The notes below the pieces were generated by a model that was not told the DNA's origin, did no database searches, and saw nothing but the letters and a program-made list of their open reading frames with translations. A program made the position numbers and the translations under genes. From Rivularia sp034931125 (lineage in GTDB: Bacteria > Cyanobacteriota > Cyanobacteriia > Cyanobacteriales > Nostocaceae), in contig NZ_JAYGHM010000035.1 in assembly GCF_034931125.1 (NCBI RefSeq), positions 1 to 64,000 on the forward strand: a stretch of 64,000 nucleotides of DNA. Reading direction: 5' to 3'. Shown piece after piece: positions 25,550-35,128 of the stretch (the first letter of the stretch is position 1; every line of letters begins with the position of its first letter).

Positions 25550-28117
25550 ATGATCTACCGTTTTCAAAAACGTCGTTGGCTGTATATTAGTCTGTGCTTC
25601 TTAAGTTTATGTTTGGTACTATTACCTTTGTTTTGGAACCTCAATCCTGCTAAGGCTTATGAAGAAGTTTCTGCAAAGGTTGCTGTTAAGCAAACTGAGG
25701 ATGCAAATTTATTAGAACAAGGAAGAACACTTTATCATCAAGGACGTTTTACCGAAGCTGCGAATATTTGGCAAACAGCAGCGAAACAATATCAAATCCA
25801 AGGGGATACTTTAAATCAAGCTTTATCTTATAGTTATCTTTCTCTAGTTCAACAGCAGCTTAATCAATTAAGTAATTCGCAACAATCAGTTGACAAGGCT
25901 TTAGAGTTATTAAAATCTGCTAAATCTGCTCCCGATGCGATTATTTGGGCGCAGGTATGGAATACTCAAGCTGGTTTGCAACTGTATACGGGTAAGGGAG
26001 AAGTAGCGCTAGAAAGTTGGCAGCAAGCACAGAAATATTACGAACAAGCGGGGGATAAGGAAGGAAGTCTGGGTAGTCAAATTAATCAGACTCAGGCTTT
26101 GCAAAGTATGGGGTTTTATCGTCGTTCCAAAAAGCAGTTGGAAGCGATCGCTCAAAAGTTGCAAAATCTGCCAGATTCGGAAATTAAGGTGAGTGGTTTG
26201 CGGAGTCTTGGTGCAACTTTGCAGTCAATGGGAATATCTCAAGAAAGTGAGAATATTCTGGTGCAAGGTTTGAAAACTGCTCAAAAAATCCAGGCAAATG
26301 ACCAGATAAGCAGTATTTTACAGATTTTGGGTAAAACTGCTGTTGATTTAGAAAATCCCGATGCAGCATTAACCTATTTTGAACAAGCAGAAAATGCAGC
26401 GAATAATCCTCAAGAGAAGTTACAAGCGAGTTTGAAGCGGTTTAAATTATTTGTTGATTACGATGTTAAAGATTATGCAACTCCTTTAATTACTCAACTT
26501 TACGAGCAACTCCAAGCATCACCTCCAAATCGGACATCTCTCTACAGCCGAATTAATTTTATTGCTAGTTTAACTAAGTTGGAGAATGCTACTCAATTTG
26601 TATCCCTAAACGATTTGGGTCAGATGCTGGCTAAAACTGTTACAGAAGCTCGACAAATTGAAGATCGGCTTGCAGAAGCTTACGCTCTTAAACAATGGGG
26701 TGAATTTTATCGCTACACGGGACAGTTTGTCGAAGCAGAAAATTTAACTAAGCAGTCTTTGAATATTGCTCGTCAACTGCAAGCAGAAGACATTATTGCT
26801 CAAGCTGCTTGGGAATTGGGACGGTTGCATAAACAGCAGAATAAAAATCAGCAAGCGATCGCTAACTATACTGAAGCGGTTAACTCTCTCAAAGCAATTC
26901 GTACAGATTTAGTAGCAGTGAATTCAGATGTACAGTTTTCCTTCCGCGAGAGCGTGGAACCTGTATACCGAGAGTTGGTTGGATTATTACTTGAAGGAAA
27001 ACCCGCTCAAGCTAATCTTGTCCAAGCCAGAGATTTAATTGAATCCTTACAAGTTGCCGAATTAGATAACTTTTTACGGGAAGCTTGTTTGGATAAAGCC
27101 CAGCAAATTGATCAAATCGATACCACTGCAACAGTAGTTTATCCGATTATTCTGCAAGACCGTTTAGCGGTGATTTACTCGAAAGCCGGACAGCCATTAT
27201 CTTACAGCGTCACCAACAAATCGAGTGAGGAAGTTGAACAAACATTAAGGCAATTACTCGCTAGTTTAAATCCAGTATCGAGCCTCCAAGAGCGCGATCG
27301 CCTTTCTCAACAGGTTTACAGTTGGTTAATAACTCCGTTGGAAGCTCAAGCAATCAAAGATACTCAAACTTTGGTATTCGTTTTAGATGGCATCCTGCGG
27401 AATATACCGATGTCGGCACTTTATGACGGGCAGCAATATTTAATTGAAAAGTATGCTGTCACCCTTTCACCGGGATTGCAGTTGATGCAGGGAACATCTT
27501 TAAAATCGAACAATATTAAAGCAGTAGTTGCAGGTATTAGCGAAGCTCGTTCTGGCTTTAGTCCGCTTCCGGGGGTGAAGTCTGAAGTCAAAGAAATTTC
27601 TGAAAAAGTAAATTCCACCTCTACTTTACTCAATGAGAAATTAACAGAAGCTAGTCTCGCAACTAAAATCAAAAATGGTTCTGCGAATGTAGTTCACTTA
27701 GCTACTCACGGACAATTTAGTTCTCGCTTGGATGATACCTTTCTCCTGACTTGGGACGGTCAAATTAATATTAAAGAGCTTTCGGAACTATTGCGAAATC
27801 GACAAAGCAGTCAATCTCAAAATATTGATTTATTAGTATTGAGTGCTTGCGATACTGCTGCTGGAGACAATCGGGCTGTTTTGGGATTAGCAGGGCTAGC
27901 AATTAAATCCGGAGCGCGTTCCACAATCGCTTCTTTGTGGCCTGTTAAAGACCAAGCAACAGTAGCTTTGATGAATAGCTTTTACGAAAACTTGTTAAAG
28001 CCAGGAACCACGAAAGCCCAAGCTCTCAGACAAGCTCAGGTAGAGTTAATGAAAAATACCGATTTTCGTCAGCCATTTTTCTGGTCTGCATTTGTTTTAG
28101 TCGGTAATTGGCAGTAG
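25550..28117 (+). CDS. TPR-repeat CHAT-domain (caspase-like) protein
   Basis: An 855-aa protein. An N-terminal hydrophobic segment (about residues 10-35, WLYISLCFLSLCLVLLPLFW) is a signal anchor or signal peptide. TPR repeats fill about 50-460. The C-terminal CHAT domain (about 560-855) has the caspase-fold dyad: His720 in VVHLATHGQF and Cys767 in LLVLSACDTAAG, and ends FFWSAFVLVGNWQ. CHAT proteins are separase/caspase relatives, in some systems activated by a sensor and cutting a partner. Substrate here is unknown. Its place after the exoprotein and before DUF928 and CHASE2 genes suggests a shared pathway at the cell envelope. Confidence 0.93.
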   Translation: MIYRFQKRRWLYISLCFLSLCLVLLPLFWNLNPAKAYEEVSAKVAVKQTEDANLLEQGRTLYHQGRFTEAANIWQTAAKQYQIQGDTLNQALSYSYLSLVQQQLNQLSNSQQSVDKALELLKSAKSAPDAIIWAQVWNTQAGLQLYTGKGEVALESWQQAQKYYEQAGDKEGSLGSQINQTQALQSMGFYRRSKKQLEAIAQKLQNLPDSEIKVSGLRSLGATLQSMGISQESENILVQGLKTAQKIQANDQISSILQILGKTAVDLENPDAALTYFEQAENAANNPQEKLQASLKRFKLFVDYDVKDYATPLITQLYEQLQASPPNRTSLYSRINFIASLTKLENATQFVSLNDLGQMLAKTVTEARQIEDRLAEAYALKQWGEFYRYTGQFVEAENLTKQSLNIARQLQAEDIIAQAAWELGRLHKQQNKNQQAIANYTEAVNSLKAIRTDLVAVNSDVQFSFRESVEPVYRELVGLLLEGKPAQANLVQARDLIESLQVAELDNFLREACLDKAQQIDQIDTTATVVYPIILQDRLAVIYSKAGQPLSYSVTNKSSEEVEQTLRQLLASLNPVSSLQERDRLSQQVYSWLITPLEAQAIKDTQTLVFVLDGILRNIPMSALYDGQQYLIEKYAVTLSPGLQLMQGTSLKSNNIKAVVAGISEARSGFSPLPGVKSEVKEISEKVNSTSTLLNEKLTEASLATKIKNGSANVVHLATHGQFSSRLDDTFLLTWDGQINIKELSELLRNRQSSQSQNIDLLVLSACDTAAGDNRAVLGLAGLAIKSGARSTIASLWPVKDQATVALMNSFYENLLKPGTTKAQALRQAQVELMKNTDFRQPFFWSAFVLVGNWQ

Positions 28118-28150
28118 GAACCTAGTACTTCACCACATTAATTCTGCGGG

Positions 28151-28318
28151 GTTAACGTAGTGCGAGCGTCTCGCTCGCTGATTGCTTTTAGCTCGCTGGT
28201 TGTAACGAGCGAGCTAGAAGCTTGCGCTTCCCTGCGGGAACACCTTGCGGTGAACGCGCACACTACCCTTCGGGCAAACTTCGTTAACGTGAGTCTGCGC
28301 TTACGCACACGCACTACG
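28151..28318. repeat. Large GC-rich palindromic repeat, copy A
   Basis: Starts GTTAACGTAGTGCGAGCG, holds TCTCGCTCGCTG and AACGAGCGAGCTAG arms, CCCTGCGGGAACACC and CCCTTCGGGCAAAC, and ends CTTACGCACACGCACTAC. Related copies lie at 34168-34775, 34848-35016 and 45399-45557. GC content is well above the surroundings. Confidence 0.85.
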
Positions 28319-28339
28319 AATGTTTTACCTGTCCTCAAC

Positions 28340-28443
28340 AACTGGTTCCCAGTCTGAGACTGGGAATCCATTACGTGAGGCTCTGCCTCGATTTTATCAA
28401 GAGACAGAGCCTCTTGAGATATGTTCCCAGGCAGAGCCTGGGA
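28340..28443. repeat. GTTCCCAG / GAGGCTCTGCCT repeat
   Basis: GGTTCCCAGTCTGAGACTGGGAATCC forms a hairpin. It is followed by GAGGCTCTGCCTC, CAGAGCCTCTTG and TTCCCAGGCAGAGCCTGGGAAC, a second hairpin. The compound palindrome sits between the CHAT and DUF928 genes together with copy A of the large repeat. The remaining sequence to 28679 is AT-rich and should carry the DUF928 promoter. Confidence 0.7.
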
Positions 28444-28679
28444 ACAAGAAATAAAGCTCCGCCTTTAGATATAGATATCTTATTTAACTTTAAAGTAAGT
28501 AATTTCCTCAATCCATATAACAAGCAATATTTTTAAAATAGAAATAGATTTTTTTCAAGGTTGAGAAGAAAAACATTTTGATACAAGCTTTTCCAACAAA
28601 TTTTTTTGTTTCAATTTAATCGATAGATATCAAAAAAGTATTTTTGAGCGACATCATTTTTTTTAATCAGGAGTAACAA

Positions 28680-29660
28680 ATGAAACAAATATTAACGGCT
28701 AGTACTTTAAGCTTGATGTTGATTGCTAGCGGAGGATGGATGTCATCACAAATGGTTAGTGCTGTCACTTTTAGTCCTCCACCAAATAGCGGTACTCCAA
28801 GTAAAGCAACGGGTGGAGCTTCGAGGGGTAGCTTGTTTGCTCCGAAATCGGGTGAATCTGCACCGAAAAGATCGACTGGTGGAGCTTCGAGGGGTAGTTT
28901 GTTCGCTCCTAAATCGAGTGAATCTGCACCGAAAAGATCGACTGGTGGAGCTTCGAGGGGTAGTTTATTTGCTCCGAAATCTGGTGAATCAACTCCGAAA
29001 AGAACGAGCGGTGGAGCTTCGAGGGGAGACTTGTTTGCTCCTAAATCAAGCCAACCCGCACCGCAAAAAACTGATGGTGGTGCATCTCGTGAAGGTCGTC
29101 GCTATCTAAATTTCCCCGAATCTAACGTAGAGCAACCGGCGGCTATTTTGGCACTTTTACCTCAAACTTATTTTGGAACAACAGTTTCTCAACGTGCGGA
29201 AATTTTGGTTTATCTACCTGATTCGGAAGCTAGAGAAGGTGTTTTTAGTCTTAAAGATGCTCAAGGAAATACTTTACATCAAATGACTGTACCAGTATCT
29301 GGTCAAGGGGGAGTTATTTCGATCAAAGTTCCTACCGATTTACAGCTAGAGAAAAACTATCAATGGTTTCTAGCATTAAAAATCGATGGAGAACTCAGCC
29401 CTAGAACACCTTATGTTGATGGTTGGATTAAACGCATTCAGCCGTCGGCAGAAATCACAATGGCAATGCAGCAAAAAGATTTGCTCAAACTTGCTACAGC
29501 TTTAGGTAAGAACGGGGTTTGGTATGACTGTGTGGCAACTTTAGCTAAATTACGAGCTAATCAACCGAAGGATGCAAATTTAGATAAACAATGGTCGGAA
29601 TTGCTCGAATCTGTAGGACTTCAGCAGATTGAAAAAGCTCCGTTAGTCGCTCTTAATTAA
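28680..29660 (+). CDS. Secreted DUF928-family protein with 22-residue tandem repeats
   Basis: A 326-aa protein with a signal peptide (about residues 1-29, ending MVSAVTF). Residues 45-132 are four near-identical 22-residue units, GGASRGSLFAPKSGESAPKR plus two residues, and a partial fifth: basic, Ser/Pro-rich and probably disordered. The C-terminal 190 residues (ILALLPQTYFGTTVSQRAEI, TDLQLEKNYQWFLALK, VDGWIKRI, LGKNGVWYDCVATLAKLR) match the cyanobacterial DUF928 domain. Function is unknown. DUF928 genes commonly sit beside CHAT and CHASE2 genes, as here. GGAG about seven bases before the ATG is a good ribosome site. Confidence 0.88.
   Translation: MKQILTASTLSLMLIASGGWMSSQMVSAVTFSPPPNSGTPSKATGGASRGSLFAPKSGESAPKRSTGGASRGSLFAPKSSESAPKRSTGGASRGSLFAPKSGESTPKRTSGGASRGDLFAPKSSQPAPQKTDGGASREGRRYLNFPESNVEQPAAILALLPQTYFGTTVSQRAEILVYLPDSEAREGVFSLKDAQGNTLHQMTVPVSGQGGVISIKVPTDLQLEKNYQWFLALKIDGELSPRTPYVDGWIKRIQPSAEITMAMQQKDLLKLATALGKNGVWYDCVATLAKLRANQPKDANLDKQWSELLESVGLQQIEKAPLVALN
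28812..29093 (+). repeat. 66-bp in-frame tandem repeat in the DUF928 gene
   Basis: Four 66-bp units start at 28812, 28878, 28944 and 29010, with a partial fifth at 29076. Units 1-3 differ at very few bases, showing recent expansion; unit 4 is more diverged. Confidence 0.9.
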
Positions 29661-29757
29661 TTTTAGATTTTAGATTTTAGATTTTGGATTGTAATTATAA
29701 TTAGGACGGTTTTAAAGATGAAATCGTCTCTCAATCTTTAATCTAGAATTTTTAAAG

Positions 29758-29867
29758 TAGGGTACGTTATGAAGACCGCTAACGCACCATTTATAAGACG
29801 ATATTTCAAGTTCCAAACATTCTCCAAGCACTTGGTGCGTTAGAACAAAGTTCGTAACGCACCCTAC
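29758..29867. repeat. GTAGGGTACGTTA inverted repeat
   Basis: GTAGGGTACGTTA and TAACGCACCCTAC at the ends, with a second inner pair, CTAACGCACC and GGTGCGTTAG. A MITE-like palindrome between the DUF928 and CHASE2 genes. The flanks contain ATTTTAGATTTT-type repeats. Confidence 0.7.
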
Positions 29868-29941
29868 AATATCTATAATATCTAATTTTAGATTTTTATA
29901 TATTTAATCTAAAGTCCAAAATCTAAAATCTAAAATATTTT

Positions 29942-32731
29942 ATGTGGTGCAAATTAAAGTCTTTTTTTCGACGAAATCGCAACGTTTTTATTATTACTCC
30001 TACAGTAACTGTTGCTGTTGTTATTGCTCAAGGTATAGGATTATTTAATTTACCGGAATGGCAAACGCGAGATTGGTTTTTTCGCTTACGCTCTCAATCG
30101 GAAAATAAGCAGAATCTAGCTTCAAAAATTGCGATCGTGACGGTTGATGAAAAAGATATTCAATCTGTGGGGAAATGGCCAATTCCGGATGCTGCACTTG
30201 CTGATTTACTCGAAAAAATTAAATTACAAAAACCACGAGCTATAGGTTTAGATTTATACCGAGACTTACCAGAAGGAAAGGGACACGAGCAGCTTGTAAA
30301 GGTTTTTCAAACTACTCCTAATTTGTTCGGAGTCGAGAAAATTACGGGGGAAAGAGTTAAGCCACCACCGGAGTTGAAACACAAAGGACAGGTAGGTTTA
30401 GCTGACTTGGTTTTAGATGGCGATCGCCAGGTGCGACGGGCTTTATTAACTGCTGTGGATAAGGAGGACAAAGGTACTCTCAAAGCTGGTTTGGCAACTG
30501 TTGTAGCTTTAAAATATCTGGAAGCAGAAGGGATTTCTTTAGAATCTGTTGATGCGGAACGGCAAAAGTTTCAGTTGGGTAAACAAATTCATTTACCCTT
30601 GACAGTTGGGGAAGCTGGTTATACTAGCGGTGATTTAGGCGGATATCAAATTTTACTCAATTGGTATGGTGCTGAAACAGCATTTATTACGGTAGCAATG
30701 CGCGATATCTTGGCAGGTAAAATACGTAAGGACTTATTGCGCGATCGCATGGTGTTTATCGGTTCGACTGCTGAGAGTACAAATGATTTTTTTGGTACTC
30801 CTTTTAGCTCTTCTTGGTTGACTGCGGGAAATCCGACTCCGGGGGTTGCAATTCATGCGAATATTGCTTTGCAGTTGGTACAAGGAGCTAAAACGGGAAA
30901 GGCTAATCTAAAGGGTTTTTCAGCAATACATTTTCCGATTTGGATAACTTTTTGGGCTGCTGTTGGTGCTGTTGGTAGCTGGTGTTTAGCAAGTAGTCAC
31001 AAAAGAAAGCGGCTTCCGGGGGGTAATATTTTATGGACAACTGTAGGAATTACTTTTGGGTTGATTAGTGGTAGCTATTGGATATTTTTAAAAGGTTTAT
31101 TAATTCCTATTACTCCAGCTTTGACGGCTTTTATTAGCAGTGTAGTTGCTACAACTAATGCTTACAAACAACAGAAACTTGAGGAAAGCAATCGTCAATT
31201 AGAAATTGCGAATAATCGACTATTAAATTATTCCAAAACTTTAGAAATCAAAGTTGAAGAACGAACCCACGAATTACTTGAAGCCAAACTTTTAGCTGAT
31301 AGCGCGAATCAAGCCAAAAGCGAGTTTCTCGCGAATATGAGTCACGAATTACGCACACCACTTAACGGCATTCTTGGTTACGCTCAGGTATTGCAAATGA
31401 GTTCAAATATTACGGGTAAAAGTTTAGATGGTGTGAACATTATTTATCAGTGCGGTTCGCATTTATTAATGTTACTTAACGATATCTTAGACCTTTCTAA
31501 AATTGAAGCCCGTAAATTAGAATTGTTTCCCAGTGCTGTTCATTTAGAGGCTTTTTTACATGGAGTGACAGAAATTTGTCAGATTCGAGCCGAACAAAAA
31601 GGTATTCCATTTAATGTTATTTTAGATAAAAATTTACCTATTGCTGTAGAAGTTGATGAAAAACGCTTGCGGCAAGTATTGATTAATTTGATGGGTAATG
31701 CAATTAAATTCACCGATCAAGGTGGAGTTACTTTTAAAGTTAATCTGCTTGAACAAAAGAATATAGATAAAGATACAACTTGTACAATTCGCTTCAGTAT
31801 AGAAGATACAGGTGTAGGAATGTCATCGGAGCAATTAGAAAAGATTTTTAAACCTTTTGAACAAGTCGGTGATGCTGGTAAACGTCCCGATGGTACAGGT
31901 TTAGGATTAACAATTAGTCAAAGAATTACAGCATTGATGGGAAGTCAAATTGAAGTAGAAAGTCGTTTGGGTGAAGGAAGTATTTTCTCTTTAAATTTGA
32001 TAATGCCAATTAATGAGCAATATGCAGCAGAAATAGCTTCAATTCGACGAAAAATCATTGGAATTAAAGACAAGACACCGCAAATTCTGATTGTTGATGA
32101 CGATAAAAATCATCTCGATATATTAAGCAATATCTTACAATCAATTAGCTTTCGGACTTTACAAGCCAAAGATGGTTTAGAAGGGTTAAAGTTAGCGGTA
32201 GATAATCATCCCGATCTAATTTTACTTGATTTAGCAATGCCAAATATGGATGGTTTTGAACTGATGATCAAACTTCAAGCCAATCCTCAAACTTCTTCTA
32301 TCCCGATTGTTGTTTCTAGCGCTAGCGTTTTTGATGCAGATAGACAACGTAGCTTAGAAGCGGGAGCAAAAACATTTTTACCTAAGCCTTTAGAAGCAGA
32401 AGAATTAATCGAAACGTTAGGAATTTTATTAGATTTAAGATGGATTTACGATGGTGATGTCACCCCAAGCGAATCTGCTCTCAATCAAAATCAATCTATT
32501 TCAACAGCTAAGATAATTCCTCCATCAGAAGAAATAGTCCAGCAACTTTATCATTTAGCAATGATGGGTGATATTCCAGCAATTGAGGGAATACTAGAAA
32601 AGATCGCAGCGCAAGATCGACAATTACTCGGTTTCGCTAACGAACTCAGTAAACTTACTACTAACTTTCAGAGTGCAAAAATTCGGAAATTTCTCAAACA
32701 ATTTGTAACTAAGGAGTCAACTCGAAAATGA
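29942..32731 (+). CDS. CHASE2-domain hybrid histidine kinase
   Basis: A 929-aa membrane sensor. One N-terminal helix (about 18-36), an extracytoplasmic CHASE2 domain (about 40-320; WQTRDWFFRLRS, AIVTVDEKDIQSVGKWP, PRAIGLDLYRDLPEG, DRMVFIGSTAEST), then three membrane segments (about 325-400), a coiled linker, HisKA with MSHELRTPLNGILG (His468), HATPase_c (NLMGNAIKF, DTGVGM, GTGLGLTIS), a receiver domain with Asp763 (LLDLAMPNMDG) and a helical C-terminal tail. CHASE2 ligands are unknown. It overlaps the next gene by 4 bp (ATGA), so the two are translationally coupled and probably form one phosphorelay. Confidence 0.96.
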   Translation: MWCKLKSFFRRNRNVFIITPTVTVAVVIAQGIGLFNLPEWQTRDWFFRLRSQSENKQNLASKIAIVTVDEKDIQSVGKWPIPDAALADLLEKIKLQKPRAIGLDLYRDLPEGKGHEQLVKVFQTTPNLFGVEKITGERVKPPPELKHKGQVGLADLVLDGDRQVRRALLTAVDKEDKGTLKAGLATVVALKYLEAEGISLESVDAERQKFQLGKQIHLPLTVGEAGYTSGDLGGYQILLNWYGAETAFITVAMRDILAGKIRKDLLRDRMVFIGSTAESTNDFFGTPFSSSWLTAGNPTPGVAIHANIALQLVQGAKTGKANLKGFSAIHFPIWITFWAAVGAVGSWCLASSHKRKRLPGGNILWTTVGITFGLISGSYWIFLKGLLIPITPALTAFISSVVATTNAYKQQKLEESNRQLEIANNRLLNYSKTLEIKVEERTHELLEAKLLADSANQAKSEFLANMSHELRTPLNGILGYAQVLQMSSNITGKSLDGVNIIYQCGSHLLMLLNDILDLSKIEARKLELFPSAVHLEAFLHGVTEICQIRAEQKGIPFNVILDKNLPIAVEVDEKRLRQVLINLMGNAIKFTDQGGVTFKVNLLEQKNIDKDTTCTIRFSIEDTGVGMSSEQLEKIFKPFEQVGDAGKRPDGTGLGLTISQRITALMGSQIEVESRLGEGSIFSLNLIMPINEQYAAEIASIRRKIIGIKDKTPQILIVDDDKNHLDILSNILQSISFRTLQAKDGLEGLKLAVDNHPDLILLDLAMPNMDGFELMIKLQANPQTSSIPIVVSSASVFDADRQRSLEAGAKTFLPKPLEAEELIETLGILLDLRWIYDGDVTPSESALNQNQSISTAKIIPPSEEIVQQLYHLAMMGDIPAIEGILEKIAAQDRQLLGFANELSKLTTNFQSAKIRKFLKQFVTKESTRK

Positions 32732-34035
32732 ATAATACGACAGATATTTTCTCTAAACCAATGCATATTCTTTTAGTTGATGATAATCCTACTAATCTTA
32801 AAGTACTGTTTGAGTCTATTGGGGGATACGGTTGGAAAGCGTTAATGGCAACTGATGGAGAATCGGCTATTGAACAAGCGGAATATGCTCAACCCGATTT
32901 GATTCTTTTAGATATAATGATGCCGGGTATTGATGGTTTTGAAACCTGTCGTAAGTTAAAAGCTAATCCGATTACAGCAAATATTCCGGTAATTTTTATG
33001 ACTGCTCTTTCCGAAGCTACAGATAAAGTCAAAGGTTTAGAAATAGGAGCAGTTGACTATATTACCAAACCCTTCCAACAAGAAGAAGTTATTGCTCGCT
33101 TAAAACTACATTTAAAACTTTCCTTACTTACCCGCAATCTGGAACAAGAAGTACAGCAACGCACCGCACAATTAAGCCAATCTATAGAGCAGTTACAGCA
33201 AACCCAATTACAATTAGTTCAAAGCGAAAAAATGTCCACATTAGGACAACTTGTTGCCGGGATTGGACATGAAATTAATAATCCTATTGGTTTTATTGGC
33301 GGAAATTGCAATCATATTGAGGGATACGTCAACGATCTTCTTGGTTTAGTCAAGCTTCAACAGGAAAAGTTAGCGGATTCTGACGATCATGAAATCGCAG
33401 AACTCATTGAAGAAATTGACTTGGAGTATTTGATTGAAGATTTACCAAAACTGATGAAATCAATGCGTCAAGGAATCGCTCGTTTAACAGACATTAGTTT
33501 GTCTTTAAGAACTTTTGCTCGCGGTGATATTGCATCTAAAGTAGAGTATCAAATTCACGAAGGAATTAACAGTACTTTAATGTTACTCAAACATCGACTT
33601 AAAGATATAGGAGAAAGACCGAAAATCGAGGTTATTAAAAACTATAGCGAGCTACCGCTAATTAATTGCTATCCCGGACAATTAAATCAGGTATTTATGA
33701 ATATTATTGCTAACGCTATTGATGCATTTGACGATTTATATCAAAAAGCTGATGAAAAAATAATTGCTTGCGGAAATACGATCGCGATCGCAACTTCCAT
33801 AAATCCGGAGCAAAACACTGTCTCAATCTCCATTGAAGATAGTGCTTTAGGAATGCCTCCTGAAGTCCAATCTCGGATTTTTGAGCAATCTTTTACCACT
33901 AAAGCTGTAGGTAAAGGAACTGGTTTGGGATTAGCCATTAGCTATCAAATTATTGTGGATAAACACGACGGAAAAATCGAATGCTTATCAACCCAAGGTA
34001 AAGGAACTAAATTTATAATTACACTGCCAATTTAA
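32728..34035 (+). CDS. Receiver-histidine kinase coupled to the CHASE2 kinase
   Basis: A 435-aa soluble protein: receiver domain (10-130; VDDNPTN, phospho-acceptor Asp62 in LLDIMMPGIDG, Lys in YITKPF), a coiled coil (EQEVQQRTAQLSQSIEQLQQ), an atypical HisKA motif GIGHEINNPIGFIGGN (His181) and HATPase_c (NIIANAIDAF, GTGLGLAISY). Kinases with this HEINNP box form a known cyanobacterial group. Its ATG overlaps the stop of the upstream kinase. Its receiver is a plausible phosphate target of that kinase. Confidence 0.95.
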   Translation: MNNTTDIFSKPMHILLVDDNPTNLKVLFESIGGYGWKALMATDGESAIEQAEYAQPDLILLDIMMPGIDGFETCRKLKANPITANIPVIFMTALSEATDKVKGLEIGAVDYITKPFQQEEVIARLKLHLKLSLLTRNLEQEVQQRTAQLSQSIEQLQQTQLQLVQSEKMSTLGQLVAGIGHEINNPIGFIGGNCNHIEGYVNDLLGLVKLQQEKLADSDDHEIAELIEEIDLEYLIEDLPKLMKSMRQGIARLTDISLSLRTFARGDIASKVEYQIHEGINSTLMLLKHRLKDIGERPKIEVIKNYSELPLINCYPGQLNQVFMNIIANAIDAFDDLYQKADEKIIACGNTIAIATSINPEQNTVSISIEDSALGMPPEVQSRIFEQSFTTKAVGKGTGLGLAISYQIIVDKHDGKIECLSTQGKGTKFIITLPI

Positions 34036-34167
34036 CTGCTATATTTTTATCTACAGTAACTGGATATATTTAATATTTTAATCGATTGAAAAATGTAGAG
34101 ACTCTCTGTATTGCTATGTCTCTCGAAGTTCATGTCTATTGCATTAATTCTGATGAGTAATAAATTC

Positions 34168-34775
34168 GTAGTGCGAGGCTGCGCGAATCTGCGTTTACGC
34201 ACACGCTCGTTACAACTAGCGAGCTAAAAGCAACTAGCGAGCGAGACGTTTAAAAGTAACTAGCGAGCGAGACGTTTAAAAGTNNNNNNNNNNNNNNNNN
34301 NNNNNNNNNNNNNNNNNNNNNNNNNNNNNNNNNNNNNNNNNNNNNNNNNNNNNNNNNNNNNNNNNNNNNNNNNNNNNNNNNNNNNNNNNNNNNNNNNNNN
34401 NNNNNNNNNNNNNNNNNNNNNNNNNNNNNNNNNNNNNNNNNNNNNNNNNNNNNNNNNNNNNNNNNNNNNNNNNNNNNNNNNNNNNNNNNNNNNNNNNNNN
34501 NNNNNNNNNNNNNNNNNNNNNNNNNNNNNNNNNNNNNNNNNNNNNNNNNNNNNNNNNNNNNNNNNNNNNNNNNNNNNNNNNNNNNNNNNNNNNNNNNNNN
34601 NNNNNNNNNNNNNNNNNNNNNNNNNNNNNNNNNNNNNNNNNNNNNNNNNNNNNNNNNNNNNNNNNNNNNNNNNNNNTTTGCGCTTCCCTGCGGGAACACT
34701 TTGCGGTGAACGCGCACACTACCCTTCGGGCAAACTTCGTTAACGTGAGTCTGCTGTCTTCCGCACACGCACTAC
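34168..34775. repeat. Large palindromic repeat, copy B, with assembly gap
   Basis: Begins GTAGTGCGAGGCTGCGCG and contains GCGAGCGAGACGTTTAAAAG twice in tandem before the gap. After the gap it resumes with the CCCTGCGGGAACACTTTGCGG and CCCTTCGGGCAAAC parts and ends CCGCACACGCACTAC, as in the other copies. The direct repeat ATTAATTCTGATGAGTAATA precedes this copy and, with one change, the next. Confidence 0.8.
34284..34676. other. Assembly gap (393 N)
   Basis: A run of N inside the large palindromic repeat. Frames crossing it are meaningless. Confidence 1.
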
Positions 34776-34847
34776 CCAAACCTGTCAAAAATGAATGATT
34801 TGGATCACTAGCGATCTACTACATTAATTCTAATGAGTAATAAATTC

Positions 34848-35016
34848 GTAGTGCGAGCTTCTAGCTCGCTCGTTACAACCAGCGAGCTAAAAGCAACTAG
34901 CGAGCGAGACGCTCGCACTACCCAAACCAGCTAAAAGCAACCAGCGAGCGAAACGTTTGTCCTACGCATAGCTTCTACCTCGCTAGCTACCATCAGCGAA
35001 CGAGACCCGGACACTA
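34848..35016. repeat. Large palindromic repeat, copy C
   Basis: GTAGTGCGAGCTTCTAGCTCGC, AACCAGCGAGCTAAAAGCAA (twice, diverged) and GCGAGCGAGACGCTCGCACTAC, then further degenerate GCGAGCG-type sequence to about 35016. No gene is seen in 34036-35128. Confidence 0.75.
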
Positions 35017-35128
35017 CAAAATTATTACCTATCAGAATTAATGAAATGGACTACTAATTAGATGTATTTCTTTCTTTGGTACGTTAAGTTGAAGTCATAG
35101 CGCACCCTACCAATGTTAACTTTGAAAA

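Noticed and set aside
28812..29093. Regularly spaced repeats that might suggest a CRISPR array
   Set aside because: The units are contiguous 66-bp in-frame coding repeats with no unique spacers and no cas genes nearby.
34250..34788. Long minus-strand frames of ~170 aa
   Set aside because: They run through the run of N and the palindromic repeat, so they are meaningless.
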